Positions 1-8,362 of a stretch of 64,000 nucleotides of DNA are shown here, piece after piece. The stretch lies in contig NZ_KI911467.1 in NCBI RefSeq assembly GCF_000514775.1, forward strand, positions 337,793 to 401,792, read 5' to 3'. The DNA is from Salinispora pacifica CNR114. GTDB taxonomy: Bacteria > Actinomycetota > Actinomycetes > Mycobacteriales > Micromonosporaceae. The position numbers were made by a program, and so were the translations under genes. A model generated the notes under the pieces. It saw nothing but the letters and a program-made list of their open reading frames with translations. It did no database searches and had not been told where the DNA came from. Positions within the stretch are counted from its first letter, which is position 1, and every line of letters starts with the position of its first letter.

Positions 1-1
1 G

Positions 2-883
2 GTCGCCGCCACCGCCAGGGCCGTGGAGCAGCTCGGGCTGGACGGCTTCTTCCGCTCGGATCACTTCCTGGCGATGGAAGGTGCCGCGGGACTGCCCGGT
101 CCCACGGACACCTGGGTGACCTTGGGCGCGCTGGCCCGGGAGACCCGACGCATCCGACTCGGGTCGTTGATGACCTCGGCGACGTTCCGGCAGCCGGGAC
201 TGTTGGCGGTCACGGTCGCCCAGGTTGACCAGATGAGCGACGGGCGGGTCGACTTCGGGTTCGGCACCGGATGGCACGAGCCGGAACACCGCGCCTATGG
301 TGTCCCCTACCCCGCCCTCGGCGAACGGTTCGACCGCTTCGAGGAACAACTGGACATCGTCACCGGCCTGTGGGGCACCCCGCCGGGCGAGCTGTTCACC
401 CATCCCGGGCGGTACTACCGGTTGACCGACGCACCGGGGCTACCGAAACCTGTCCAGCGGCGTCCTCCGATCATCATCGGCGGCACCGGACCGACGAGGA
501 CACCGCGCCTGGCGGCCCGCTACGCCGACGAGTTCAACTTTGCCTTCCCGACCCTGACGGAGATCGCGGAGCAGGGCGCGCGGGTGGACGCGGCCTGCGA
601 GAAGGCCGGTCGGGTGCCGTCGAGTCTTCGCCGCTCGGCTGTTGTCCTGCTCGTCTGTGGTCGGGACTCCGGCGAGGTGGCCCGGCGCGCGGAACCGGTC
701 GGTGGGCTGTTCACCGCGCAGATGATGGAGCACGGGCTGGTCGGTTCCCCGACGCAGGTGGTCGACCGGATCGGGGAGTTGGCCGAGGCGGGCATCAGCC
801 GGCTCTATCTGCAGACGCCACACCAGTTCGACGTTGATCATCTGGCGTACTTCAGCCACCATATCCTGCCGCAGCTGGACTGA
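2..883 (+). CDS. LLM-class F420-dependent oxidoreductase, 5' truncated by window edge
   Basis: This is the C-terminal 293 residues of a luciferase-like monooxygenase. Family members transfer hydride between reduced F420 (or FMN) and an organic substrate on a TIM-barrel fold in the cytoplasm. The frame is open from base 2, upstream of the first in-frame GTG at 23, and reads ARAVEQLGLDGFFRSDHF, a typical early segment of the family, so only about 20-30 residues should be missing. Family-typical stretches are GFGTGWHEPEHRAYG (F420 pocket region) and the C-terminal GSPTQVVDRIGELAEAGISRL. The substrate cannot be told from sequence. It converges on the recombinase gene that follows. Confidence 0.88.
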   Translation, partial: VAATARAVEQLGLDGFFRSDHFLAMEGAAGLPGPTDTWVTLGALARETRRIRLGSLMTSATFRQPGLLAVTVAQVDQMSDGRVDFGFGTGWHEPEHRAYGVPYPALGERFDRFEEQLDIVTGLWGTPPGELFTHPGRYYRLTDAPGLPKPVQRRPPIIIGGTGPTRTPRLAARYADEFNFAFPTLTEIAEQGARVDAACEKAGRVPSSLRRSAVVLLVCGRDSGEVARRAEPVGGLFTAQMMEHGLVGSPTQVVDRIGELAEAGISRLYLQTPHQFDVDHLAYFSHHILPQLD

Positions 884-906
884 CCGGTGCTGCCGGTGGG
901 CCGGGG

Positions 907-1905
907 TCAGCCGCGGCGGCGGGACCGGGCCGCCCAGATCGCGTACGCCGGGTCCCGGTCGAGATTGTGTCGGTCGCGGTCGTAGCGGCGGGTGGTGCGC
1001 GGGTCGGCGTGCCCCATCGCGTCCTGCACGTCCTCCAACGGTACGCCCTCGGCGCGGGCCGTCGTGGCGAAGGCGTGCCGCAGTGAGTGCGGTGACAGCC
1101 GCGCCCACCCCGGGATGCCGGCTTCCCGGGCCAGCCGGCGGACCAGCCGGAACACGGAGTGCCGGTCCAGGCGGGCTCCGGTCGAGGTCACCAGCAGCGC
1201 ACCGGTCAACCGGTGCACCGGCACCGCCGCGGCGCTGGCGCGCGACGCCAGGTAGTCGTGCACCGCTGCCGAGGCGCTCGGGGTGAGGGCCCGCCGCCGG
1301 GCCCGGCCACCCTTACCGGTGAAGCGGACACTGTGGTGGCCGCGTTCGGTGCCCAGGTCGCCGACGTCCAACGACACCAGTTCACCGACCCGCAGCCCGA
1401 GGTCGACCAGCAGCGCCACGGCGGCCCGGTTGCGGGCCGCGGTCGGGCCGGTGGCACTGTCGGCGACGGTGAGTAGCGCGTTGACCTCCTCCGGCGTGAG
1501 CCCGATGGTCCCCGAGTGGTCGCGGTCCACATGGGGGCGATCCGCTCCGGGCACCGGATTGGTCTCGACGGCCCGCAGCTTGACCAGAAAGTCGTACCAG
1601 CTGGACAGGGCGGAGAGTTTACGGGCGACCGTGGCGGGCGTCAGTGGCTTGCCGCTGCGGGTGTTCGGCGTCGATTCCAGCCACCGGGCGTACGCGTTGA
1701 CGTGCAGGAAGGTTGCCCGCAGCGGGTCGGTGTCGGCGTCGGCGCACCAGCCGAGCCAGCCGGCGACATCCCGCCGGTAGGCGGCTCGGGTGTGTTCGCT
1801 GAGCCGGCGGTTGGCCAGCCACGCCTCGGTGAAGTCAGCCGCGCCGGCCGGCAGCGCCGGCGTTGGGGTCCAGCGGCGCCGCACCGGCACCTCAGAGGAG
1901 AGCAT
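907..1905 (-). CDS. Tyrosine recombinase / XerC-type site-specific integrase
   Basis: A 332-residue tyrosine recombinase. Residues about 20-115 form the SAM-like core-binding domain and about 130-325 the catalytic domain. The full catalytic set is visible: R172 (GLRVGELVSLD), K198 (TGKGGRARR), H273 and R276 (PHSLRHAFATT), H299 (MGHADPRTT) and nucleophile Y308. It should cut and rejoin DNA through a 3'-phosphotyrosine. The length suits chromosomal Xer-like enzymes, but no phage or plasmid genes lie near it, so it may be a solitary integrase relic or a Xer paralogue rather than the dimer-resolution enzyme. It lies 13 nt downstream of the membrane-protein gene on the same strand and is probably co-transcribed with it. 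Confidence 0.9.
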   Translation of the reverse strand: MLSSEVPVRRRWTPTPALPAGAADFTEAWLANRRLSEHTRAAYRRDVAGWLGWCADADTDPLRATFLHVNAYARWLESTPNTRSGKPLTPATVARKLSALSSWYDFLVKLRAVETNPVPGADRPHVDRDHSGTIGLTPEEVNALLTVADSATGPTAARNRAAVALLVDLGLRVGELVSLDVGDLGTERGHHSVRFTGKGGRARRRALTPSASAAVHDYLASRASAAAVPVHRLTGALLVTSTGARLDRHSVFRLVRRLAREAGIPGWARLSPHSLRHAFATTARAEGVPLEDVQDAMGHADPRTTRRYDRDRHNLDRDPAYAIWAARSRRRG

Positions 1906-1918
1906 GTGCGAAAGGTAC

Positions 1919-2890
1919 TCAGGATGGGAGGGGTAACGGTCGGAGGCGCGCCCGCCGGAGCGCTGCGGTCACCGCCGCGAGGGTGAGCGCGGCGACCGCG
2001 GCGAACGCGGTCAGGCTCGCCAGGTCGGGGTGCAGGACTGACTGGCCCCGGCTGGCCTGCCAGCTGAGCACCGCGAACACCCCGGTACCGCCGATGGCGG
2101 CGGCGCCGACGAGGTCGGCGCGGGTCCGCTCGTCGCGCAACCAGGGCCGGCGGGCCGCGGCGGCACCCAGGGCCACGGTGAGCAGCAGCAGCCCCTGGAT
2201 GGCGTGCATGCCCACGAAGTGCGGAACTCGCAGGTCCCCACCGGTCGTGCTCCACCGGGTGACCGGCATTCCGTTGCCGTCGGGGTCGCCGATGCCGTGC
2301 GCGCCGATCAGGGACACCTGCTGGCCGTTGGCGTCGGCCACCACCCGCGGCGTCTGCCCCGAGCTACTCAGCCACAGGGCCACGACCATGCTGGCGACCG
2401 CCAGGCCGAGCCCGGCGCGCAGCGCCCGGGTCAGCGCGCGGTCACCGACGCGCTGGACCAGCAGCAGGATCGCCACGAAGAAGGTGGTCAGCAGCAGCGG
2501 CATGATGCCGACGGAGAACAACGCCTGGACGGTGCGGGCCACCGGGTCGGTGTTGTCGTTGAAGTGGCTGAAGGTGCCGTTGGCGGCGGCGTAGGCGACG
2601 GCACCGACATCCAGCACCCCGGCGAAGGCGAAGATCGTACCGAGCCACCAGCCGATGCGTCGGCCCCGGTGGAGCTTGCCGAGCAGCCACGCCAACACGA
2701 GGGCGTGCACGCCCATGGCAAACCCGAACTTCAACGGTTTCAGCCAGACCGGCTCGCCGACGAGCTGCCGATTGTCAAGCAGCAGGCCCCCGATGGACAC
2801 CAGGGCAACGGTGAACATGAAGACCGCGTTCGTGAGCAGCGGCCGGTGCCACTCGGTCTGCCCGCGGTGAGGTGCGGTGGTGATACTCAT
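1919..2890 (-). CDS. Conserved polytopic membrane protein
   Basis: A 323-residue integral membrane protein with about eight hydrophobic segments (roughly 18-38, 48-68, 80-100, 120-148, 160-180, 224-245, 262-282 and 290-312). The largest extracytoplasmic loop, around residues 185-220, contains the polar stretch ADANGQQVSLIGAHGIGDPDG. Histidines occur at membrane edges (SHFNDN, VPHFVGMHAIQG), but no cofactor motif is convincing. I do not recognise an enzymatic family. It is immediately upstream of the recombinase gene, which suggests one transcript but not a shared function. Confidence 0.8.
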   Translation of the reverse strand: MSITTAPHRGQTEWHRPLLTNAVFMFTVALVSIGGLLLDNRQLVGEPVWLKPLKFGFAMGVHALVLAWLLGKLHRGRRIGWWLGTIFAFAGVLDVGAVAYAAANGTFSHFNDNTDPVARTVQALFSVGIMPLLLTTFFVAILLLVQRVGDRALTRALRAGLGLAVASMVVALWLSSSGQTPRVVADANGQQVSLIGAHGIGDPDGNGMPVTRWSTTGGDLRVPHFVGMHAIQGLLLLTVALGAAAARRPWLRDERTRADLVGAAAIGGTGVFAVLSWQASRGQSVLHPDLASLTAFAAVAALTLAAVTAALRRARLRPLPLPS

Positions 2891-3052
2891 GCGTCGCTCC
2901 GTCCGCCGGCGCGCACCCGGCCCGATGCCGGATGCGCCTCTGAGCGTCCTCGAACGCGCGGCGCGGCACCATCCTGCAGGCCACCGGCCGAGCCGGGGGT
3001 TAACCCTCCTTTCGCGGGCCCGGTTGCGGCGCGGTCATCGCGGCTGGGGTGA

Positions 3053-4696
3053 TCAGGGTCGGTGGGTGCGGTGCAGGAGGGCGGCGCCGGCGAGGATGAG
3101 CAGGGCGGCGGCGCCGAGTAGGCGGGGCAGGCTGGCCCCGGTGATGGGTAGGTCGGGATCGGTGGGGTCGGCGACGGTGATGGTGGTGGCCGCGGACTGA
3201 CTGTGGGGGCAGGTGGTGGTGCTGGTGTAGTTGGCGGTGATGGTGTGGGCGCCGGCGGGGAGCCGGGTGGTGTGGGTGGCGGTGTTGGTGGCGTCCAGGG
3301 GCACGGTGGCGAGGTCGGTGTTGTTGGTGCGGAAGGTGATGCTGCCGGTGGGCGCAGCGATGTCGCAGGTGACGGTGGCGGTGAGGGTGACGTCCTGATC
3401 GGTGGTCGGGTCCGCCGGCGAGATGCGCAGCGTTGTGGTGGAGCTCGCCGGCGCGGCAACCAGGGCCAGGCTGTGGTCGTCGCCGGCGGCGACGGCGGTG
3501 ATCGGGGTGCCGGCGGGCAGGCTGACCGCGACCGGCTCGCTGCTGTCGGTGATGGTCCCGTTGCCCAGCTGGCCTTCGTTGTTTCTGCTCCAGGCGAGGG
3601 CGGTGGCGGTGGCGGTCAGCGCCACGGCGTGGTCGCGGTGGATGGCGACAGCGGTGAGCGTGGCGCCGGCGGGCACTCGGACGGCGACCGGGGTGCTGCT
3701 GCCGGTGGTGGTCCCGTCGCCGAGCTGGCCCTGCCCATTGTCACCCCAGGAGAGGGCGCCGCCAGCAGCGGTTAACGCCAGGCTGTGGTCGGCGCCGGAG
3801 ACAACGGTGGTGGCGGTGACGCCGGCGGGCAGCCTGACGGCGACCGGGGTGCTGCTGTCGCTGGTGCTCCCATCGCCGAGCTGACCGAAGGAGTTCGCAC
3901 CCCAGGCATGGACGGTGTCGGTGGCGGTCAGGGCCAGACTGTGGAAGTCTCCGGCGGCGACAGCGGTGGCCGGGGGCAGCTTCACGGTGATCGGGGTGCT
4001 GCTGCCGGTGGTGGTCCCGTCCCCCAGCTGGCCGCGGGCGTTGCCGCCCCAGGCGAGGGTGGTGCCGGTGGAGGTGACGGCCAGGCTGTGGCCGAGGCCG
4101 CCGGCGATGGCGGTGACGGTGGTGCCGGCGGGTAGCCGCACCGCGACCGGGGTACTGCTGCTGGTGGTGGTCCCGTCTCCCAGCTGGCCGGCGCGGTTTT
4201 CGCCCCAGGCGAACACCGCGCCGGTGGAGGTGATCGCCAGGCTGTGGTTGGCACCGGCGGCGATGGCGGTGACGGTGGTGCTGGCGGGTAGCCGCACCGC
4301 GACCGGGGTACTGCTGCTGGTGGTCGTGCCGTCCCCCAACTGGCCGAAGGTGTTACCGCCCCAGGCGAGCACGGTGCCGGCGGAGGTCAGGGCCAGGCTG
4401 TGGGTGTCACTGCCGGCGATGGCGGTGACGGTGGTGCCGGCGGGTAGCCGCACCGCGACCGGGGTGCGGCTGCTGGTGGTGGTCCCGTTGCCGAACTGGC
4501 CGAAGGAGTTGTCACCCCAGGCCAGGATGGTGTCCGCCGCGACGGCCGCGGTTGGTGTGCGCTGGGCACCCGCCGGCAGCACCCCGGCTGCCTGGGTGAC
4601 CGTCACCGCCAGCGCGAGGCAGAATCCCCCGGCCAGCGCACGGGCCGCCCCACGCGCGCCAGCCCCTTGAAGATCCCGCGGACGAATTCCCGGCAT
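3053..4696 (-). CDS. Secreted RCC1-repeat beta-propeller protein with Ig-like domain and LPXTG-like anchor
   Basis: A surface protein of 547 residues. A signal peptide (about 1-47) is followed by seven RCC1 repeats (core AWGxNxxGQLGDGT), enough for one complete seven-bladed propeller. Then come a bacterial Ig-like domain (about 415-505) and a sortase-type tail: LPITG, a hydrophobic helix and the basic end HRTHRP. The ATG at 4696 is preferred over the GTG three codons upstream because GGAGGT lies 7 nt before it. RCC1 propellers usually bind proteins or ligands, so an exposed binding or adhesion role is an inference. No sortase gene is in the window. A one-repeat relative lies at 49265-50017. 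Confidence 0.88.
   Translation of the reverse strand: MPGIRPRDLQGAGARGAARALAGGFCLALAVTVTQAAGVLPAGAQRTPTAAVAADTILAWGDNSFGQFGNGTTTSSRTPVAVRLPAGTTVTAIAGSDTHSLALTSAGTVLAWGGNTFGQLGDGTTTSSSTPVAVRLPASTTVTAIAAGANHSLAITSTGAVFAWGENRAGQLGDGTTTSSSTPVAVRLPAGTTVTAIAGGLGHSLAVTSTGTTLAWGGNARGQLGDGTTTGSSTPITVKLPPATAVAAGDFHSLALTATDTVHAWGANSFGQLGDGSTSDSSTPVAVRLPAGVTATTVVSGADHSLALTAAGGALSWGDNGQGQLGDGTTTGSSTPVAVRVPAGATLTAVAIHRDHAVALTATATALAWSRNNEGQLGNGTITDSSEPVAVSLPAGTPITAVAAGDDHSLALVAAPASSTTTLRISPADPTTDQDVTLTATVTCDIAAPTGSITFRTNNTDLATVPLDATNTATHTTRLPAGAHTITANYTSTTTCPHSQSAATTITVADPTDPDLPITGASLPRLLGAAALLILAGAALLHRTHRP
3455..4540 (-). repeat. Tandem RCC1 coding repeats, about 156-nt period
   Basis: Seven tandem units encode the propeller blades. 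The 10-mer ggtagccgca recurs at 4131, 4287 and 4443, exactly 156 nt (52 codons) apart. The three units at the N-terminal end of the protein are nearly identical at DNA level, while the later ones have diverged. This points to recent duplication or gene conversion inside the gene. Confidence 0.85.
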
Positions 4697-4826
4697 TGTG
4701 CACACCTCCGAGCAGACAAGTGCCCGTCAATAGGACAGGGGCCATTATTGACCACTTATCACTCGGAAAGCGGTAGGAACATGCGCCAACCGGATCCTCG
4801 CCTGGTAGCCGGGTCGGGCCGCAGCC

Positions 4827-6086
4827 TCAGCGACGGCGGGTACGGGTCAACACGCGGACCAGGATGAGTATCGCGGTGGCCTGCGCGGCGGCGACCGCGG
4901 CGAGAAGCCCGCCCCGAGAAGAGTCGTACAGGGCGCCGGCGGCGACACCGCCGACGAGCGCACCGGCGGCCTGGACGGCGGCGAAGACGCCATACGCGGT
5001 GGCCCGGCGCGCCCGGGGCACAAGGTCGGCCACGAAGGCCTTCACGGTGGAATCCTGCACCCCCAGCGCGACGCCCCACACCAGGACCCCGCCGGCGGCC
5101 ACCGCCAGGCCGGAGGTGAACGCCAACGGGGGCACCACGGCTACCAGAACGGGCAGGACCAGCAGAACCCGGGCGCCGATGCGGTCGTAGGCCGCACCGG
5201 TGGCGAGCGCGGCCACCGCCGCCGACGCCATCGCCGCCGCGTACAGCAGCGGCACCCCCGCCGCCGGCACCAGACCGGTCTGTGCCAGGTGGAAACCGAT
5301 CAACCCGAAGGTCACCAGCCCCGCGGTGCACAGGGCGCAGGCCACCGCGAACCATCCGAAGGACGCCGGCAGCGAGGCCCGCCCGGCCGGGTCATCGCGC
5401 TCGTCCCGGTCGCCGACGGCACCGTCACGCGGGTGCGCGATGCCGGCGCGGCGGCGCAGGAGTACGAGCAGGACCATCGCCAGCGCCCCCGGCACCGCCA
5501 GCCCGGCCAGCCCCGGCCACAGGAGTCCACCGGCGGCGGTGGTGAGTGCTGCCAGCAGCAGCGGGCCGGCGAACGCCCCGACCTGGTCCAGGGCCTTGTG
5601 GACGCCCATTCCACGGCCCATCCCCACCGCGCCGGCGGCGTCCGCCAGCAGCACCGACTTCGCCGGTGACCGCACGGCCTTACCCAGGCGTTCAACCACG
5701 ATCAACACCGCGGCCGCCACCAACCCCGCGGCACCCAACCGCGGGGTCACCGCCAGCAGCGGCACGCACACCGCCGTCAGCGCATACCCAACGGTCGTCA
5801 ACGTCCAGTAGCGGCGGGTCCGGTCGGCCAGCGGCCCCGACACCAGCCGCAGCGCCAGCGCGGCCGCCTCACCAGCACCAGTGATCAAGCCGACGATCAG
5901 CGCGGAGGCGCCCAACGATGCCAGTAGCGGCCCGTACACCGACCGGGCGCCCTCGTACACCATGTCGGCGGCCAGGCTCACCACCCCGAAGCCGACCACC
6001 GTCCGCCACGGCGACCATCCCAACGCCCGCCGATCGTCGGGGTCTGCCGGAGCGCGCGGCGTCGGCCCGGAGTCCGTGGTTAGCAC
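4827..6086 (-). CDS. MFS transporter
   Basis: A 419-residue major facilitator with about 12 hydrophobic segments in two halves, split by a charged loop near residues 205-240 (HPRDGAVGDRDERDD). The N-terminal half has the family-like AADMVYEGARSVYGPLLAS and the cytoplasmic loop RLVSGPLADRTRRYW, which matches the MFS loop 2-3 signature. A second signature-like loop is ATGAAYDRIGARVLL. The substrate cannot be predicted. A MarR gene ends 65 nt upstream on the same strand, so transcription may continue from it, which would fit an exporter of a compound sensed by that regulator. Confidence 0.85.
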   Translation of the reverse strand: MLTTDSGPTPRAPADPDDRRALGWSPWRTVVGFGVVSLAADMVYEGARSVYGPLLASLGASALIVGLITGAGEAAALALRLVSGPLADRTRRYWTLTTVGYALTAVCVPLLAVTPRLGAAGLVAAAVLIVVERLGKAVRSPAKSVLLADAAGAVGMGRGMGVHKALDQVGAFAGPLLLAALTTAAGGLLWPGLAGLAVPGALAMVLLVLLRRRAGIAHPRDGAVGDRDERDDPAGRASLPASFGWFAVACALCTAGLVTFGLIGFHLAQTGLVPAAGVPLLYAAAMASAAVAALATGAAYDRIGARVLLVLPVLVAVVPPLAFTSGLAVAAGGVLVWGVALGVQDSTVKAFVADLVPRARRATAYGVFAAVQAAGALVGGVAAGALYDSSRGGLLAAVAAAQATAILILVRVLTRTRRR

Positions 6087-6151
6087 AGCCTCACCTAATC
6101 GGAGTTCGGGCTATGCGGTCAAACCGAGATCGCATGGACGCCTGGGTGGGG

Positions 6152-6655
6152 TCACCGACCGATTGTCACGTCGCCGGGCCGATCTTCGCTGGCTTGGGGC
6201 TCTTCCAACCTGCGAGCGATCTGTTCGATGGCGATGAGGTCTGCGGGGGTAAGTCGGTCGATGAAGTGACGTCGTACCGACTCGACGTGGGCCGGTGCGG
6301 CGTCTTCAAGCGCCGTCAGGCCCTGTGCGGTGAGCACCAGGAAGCAGCCCCGGCCGTCGTTCGGGTCGGGTGTGCGTTTCAGCAGACCACGCGCCGCCAT
6401 CCGGGTGGCGTGCCGGGATAGCCGGCTGCGTGACCAGCCCATCTTGTCGGCCTGCTCCCCCAGGGTGCTGGTGTGGCCGGGTCGTTCCGACAGGGTGCTC
6501 AGTACTTCGTAGTCAGGTTCGGAGAGCCCGATCGCGGCCAGGTCGCGCGCCGTGCCGGCCTGGACGGCGACCGTGATGCGCAGGAACGCCCGCCAGGCGC
6601 GTTCCTGGTCCGGGTTCAACCAGCGTACGGTTCCGGTCGACGGTTTAGTTGACAT
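6152..6655 (-). CDS. MarR-family transcriptional regulator
   Basis: A 167-residue winged-helix regulator. Helices near 40-60 (LSEPDYEVLSTLSERPGHT), the recognition-helix region MGWSRSRLSRHATRMAARG (about 72-90) and the wing KRTPDPNDGRGCFLVLT are characteristic of MarR proteins, which act as dimers and are often released from DNA by phenolic or oxidising ligands. It is divergent from the flavin reductase-GNAT fusion, with starts about 31 nt apart, so it very likely controls that gene and itself. The MFS gene lies downstream on its own strand. Confidence 0.9.
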   Translation of the reverse strand: MSTKPSTGTVRWLNPDQERAWRAFLRITVAVQAGTARDLAAIGLSEPDYEVLSTLSERPGHTSTLGEQADKMGWSRSRLSRHATRMAARGLLKRTPDPNDGRGCFLVLTAQGLTALEDAAPAHVESVRRHFIDRLTPADLIAIEQIARRLEEPQASEDRPGDVTIGR

Positions 6656-6695
6656 GTAATCAAGCTAGCATCTACACTTCGTTTCCATGTCAACT
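6647..6695. promoter_or_regulatory. Divergent MarR-type operator candidate with inverted repeat over both start codons
   Basis: The arms cggtttagttgacatg (6641-6656) and catgtcaactagaccg (6686-6701) are inverted copies matching at 15 of 16 positions, 29 nt apart, and each contains one start codon. A shorter dyad, TTGA-N7-TCAA, lies at 6649-6663. Both proteins begin Met-Ser-Thr, which explains part but not all of the symmetry. MarR dimers commonly bind short dyads between divergent genes, so the site could block both promoters and both translation starts. Confidence 0.5.
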
Positions 6696-7772
6696 AGACC
6701 GGTTCGCGTTCTTCTGCTGATCTGCAGCACCCGCCCCGGCGCTCTCGGTCCCCAGGTGGGCCGGTGGCTGGCCGAAGCGATCTCCCCACGCGCCGCGGAG
6801 CTCGGTGTCGAGCTGATGCCGGTGGCCCTCGGCGATGTGAACCTGCCGTTTCTTGACGAGGAGGAACACCCGTCGTCGGGCAGCTACCAGCATGAGCACA
6901 CACGGCGCTGGAGCTCGATCGTTGACCCGGCGGATGGGTTCATCGCGATCACCCCGGAGTACAACCACGGGATGCCGGCGACCCTGAAAAACGCGCTGGA
7001 CTATCTCCGTCGCGAATGGGCGTGGAAGCCGATCGGTTTTGTCAGCTACGGCAACACGTCGGCGGGCACCCGATCGGTTCAGCACGCCAAGCAGGTGGTG
7101 ACCACGCTGCGTCTGGTTCCGTTGGGTGCCACGGTCGCGATCCGTCTCACTGACGCCACGACGGATGGACAACTACCACCCGATGCGGCTCGCGACCGGG
7201 CCGGCCTCGACCTACTGGACGAACTGGTCCGGGTCGCGAACGCCCTGCGGCCACTGCGTGAACACGCGCGGGTCGACAGCCGACCCGGACCGCTGCCAGG
7301 GTCCTACGTCAGACGGCTAAGCGGCGACGACGAACCTGAGGTGACGGTGTTGCAGCGGTGCTGCTGGATGGAGGAGGCCCTCGCCAATGAGACCACGGAC
7401 ATACCCGCCTTACACGAGTCGCCGGCACAGGTACGCGAATGGCTCGCGGCGTGGCACACCACGGGTCTGTGGCGTGACGGCCGCCTCCTGGGGATGGTGC
7501 GCGCCCGCCGCCTCGATACCGACTGGCACGTAGGTCGGCTCGCCGTCGTGCCCGACCTACGCGGCCAGGGGCTGGGCCGGTGGCTGCTGCGCACCGCCGA
7601 GGCCGGCGCCGCCCCCGACTGCGATCGCATCCTCCTGGCGACCGGAGCCAAGAGCCTGCGGAACCTCGACCTTTATCACAGCGAGGGGTACCACTCGGAA
7701 TCGCTCACCAGCTCAGACGGAACCACCTGTCTCAGCAAGGACGTGACCCACCCGCGCGCACGCCGTACCTGA
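6687..7772 (+). CDS. NADPH-dependent FMN reductase fused to a GNAT acetyltransferase
   Basis: A 361-residue two-domain protein. Residues about 6-190 form a flavodoxin-like NADPH-dependent FMN reductase domain: CSTRPGALGPQVGRWL binds the FMN phosphate and TPEYNHGMPATLKNALDYL (89-107) is the family hallmark. Residues about 206-355 form a GNAT domain with the acetyl-CoA loop VVPDLRGQGLGRWLL (287-301) and NLDLYHSEGY. The frame is open across the junction, so this is a true fusion and not two overlapping genes. It may reduce a quinone, nitro compound or flavin and then acetylate a product. The MarR neighbour suggests an inducible detoxification role, which is an inference. Confidence 0.87.
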   Translation: MSTRPVRVLLLICSTRPGALGPQVGRWLAEAISPRAAELGVELMPVALGDVNLPFLDEEEHPSSGSYQHEHTRRWSSIVDPADGFIAITPEYNHGMPATLKNALDYLRREWAWKPIGFVSYGNTSAGTRSVQHAKQVVTTLRLVPLGATVAIRLTDATTDGQLPPDAARDRAGLDLLDELVRVANALRPLREHARVDSRPGPLPGSYVRRLSGDDEPEVTVLQRCCWMEEALANETTDIPALHESPAQVREWLAAWHTTGLWRDGRLLGMVRARRLDTDWHVGRLAVVPDLRGQGLGRWLLRTAEAGAAPDCDRILLATGAKSLRNLDLYHSEGYHSESLTSSDGTTCLSKDVTHPRARRT

Positions 7773-7862
7773 GGTCAGGGCGGTCCCGCGCTGGTCAATC
7801 AGGCAGCTGCCACCACCACCTTCGCCAGCGAAGCCGGGTGAGGCAGGGTGTGCTGCCGGGCC

Positions 7863-8186
7863 TCACTCCGGTCGGCCGGGCGCCTGGTAGGTGACCGGGA
7901 GCTTCACTGCCTCGTCCAGCTCTTCCGGAGTCAACAGTGGCACCATGATTGTCTCCCCACCGCCGGCCGCGCGGACGGCGATGCTGAGCGCGGCCGCGAC
8001 CACGTTATCCCGCAGATCACACAAGACGTACACGTCGTGCTCACCGAACGAGAAGTACAGCGACTCCACCTGTCCGCCGGAGTTCTCGATGAGTGCCCGG
8101 ACCACCTCGGCCCGTCGCGTCCCGCCCTCCTTGCCCAGTCCGCTGACACCCTGGGTGGTGTAGGTCGCTATCGCCAGGAACTTCAC
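7863..8186 (-). CDS. GYD-domain protein
   Basis: A 107-residue single-domain GYD protein (ferredoxin-like alpha/beta fold), recognised from VKFLAIATYTTQGVSGLGKE at the N-terminus, SLYFSFGEHDVYVLCDLRDN in the middle and LTPEELDEAVK near the C-terminus. I use the GTG at 8186, which gives the usual family length. The frame extends upstream to 8324 but that part is compositionally unlike coding sequence. Molecular function is unknown for the family. It is convergent with the FMN reductase-GNAT gene. Confidence 0.82.
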   Translation of the reverse strand: MKFLAIATYTTQGVSGLGKEGGTRRAEVVRALIENSGGQVESLYFSFGEHDVYVLCDLRDNVVAAALSIAVRAAGGGETIMVPLLTPEELDEAVKLPVTYQAPGRPE

Positions 8187-8362
8187 TACGCTGGCACCAC
8201 CTTTCACCGTCGCTGGTGCTCCCGCTGCCTCCGCCCTGTACCCACAATCCGTCCCGCCACGCCTCGCCGCCTCGCGCCGGTACCGAGCCGGGGGCCGGGC
8301 GGCACCGGGGCGTCGGGAGGTCAACCGGTGTGCACAGCATCCGGGTTGTTACCGTGGTGAAC

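Noticed and set aside
3203..4670. Several glycine- and valine-rich plus-strand frames over the RCC1 gene
   Set aside because: They mirror the 156-nt repeats of the real gene on the other strand and have no ribosome sites.
7838..7866. Possible hairpin between the convergent FMN reductase-GNAT and GYD genes
   Set aside because: Only a 7-bp outer stem that competes with an inner stem and overlaps the GYD stop codon. Too weak to call a terminator.
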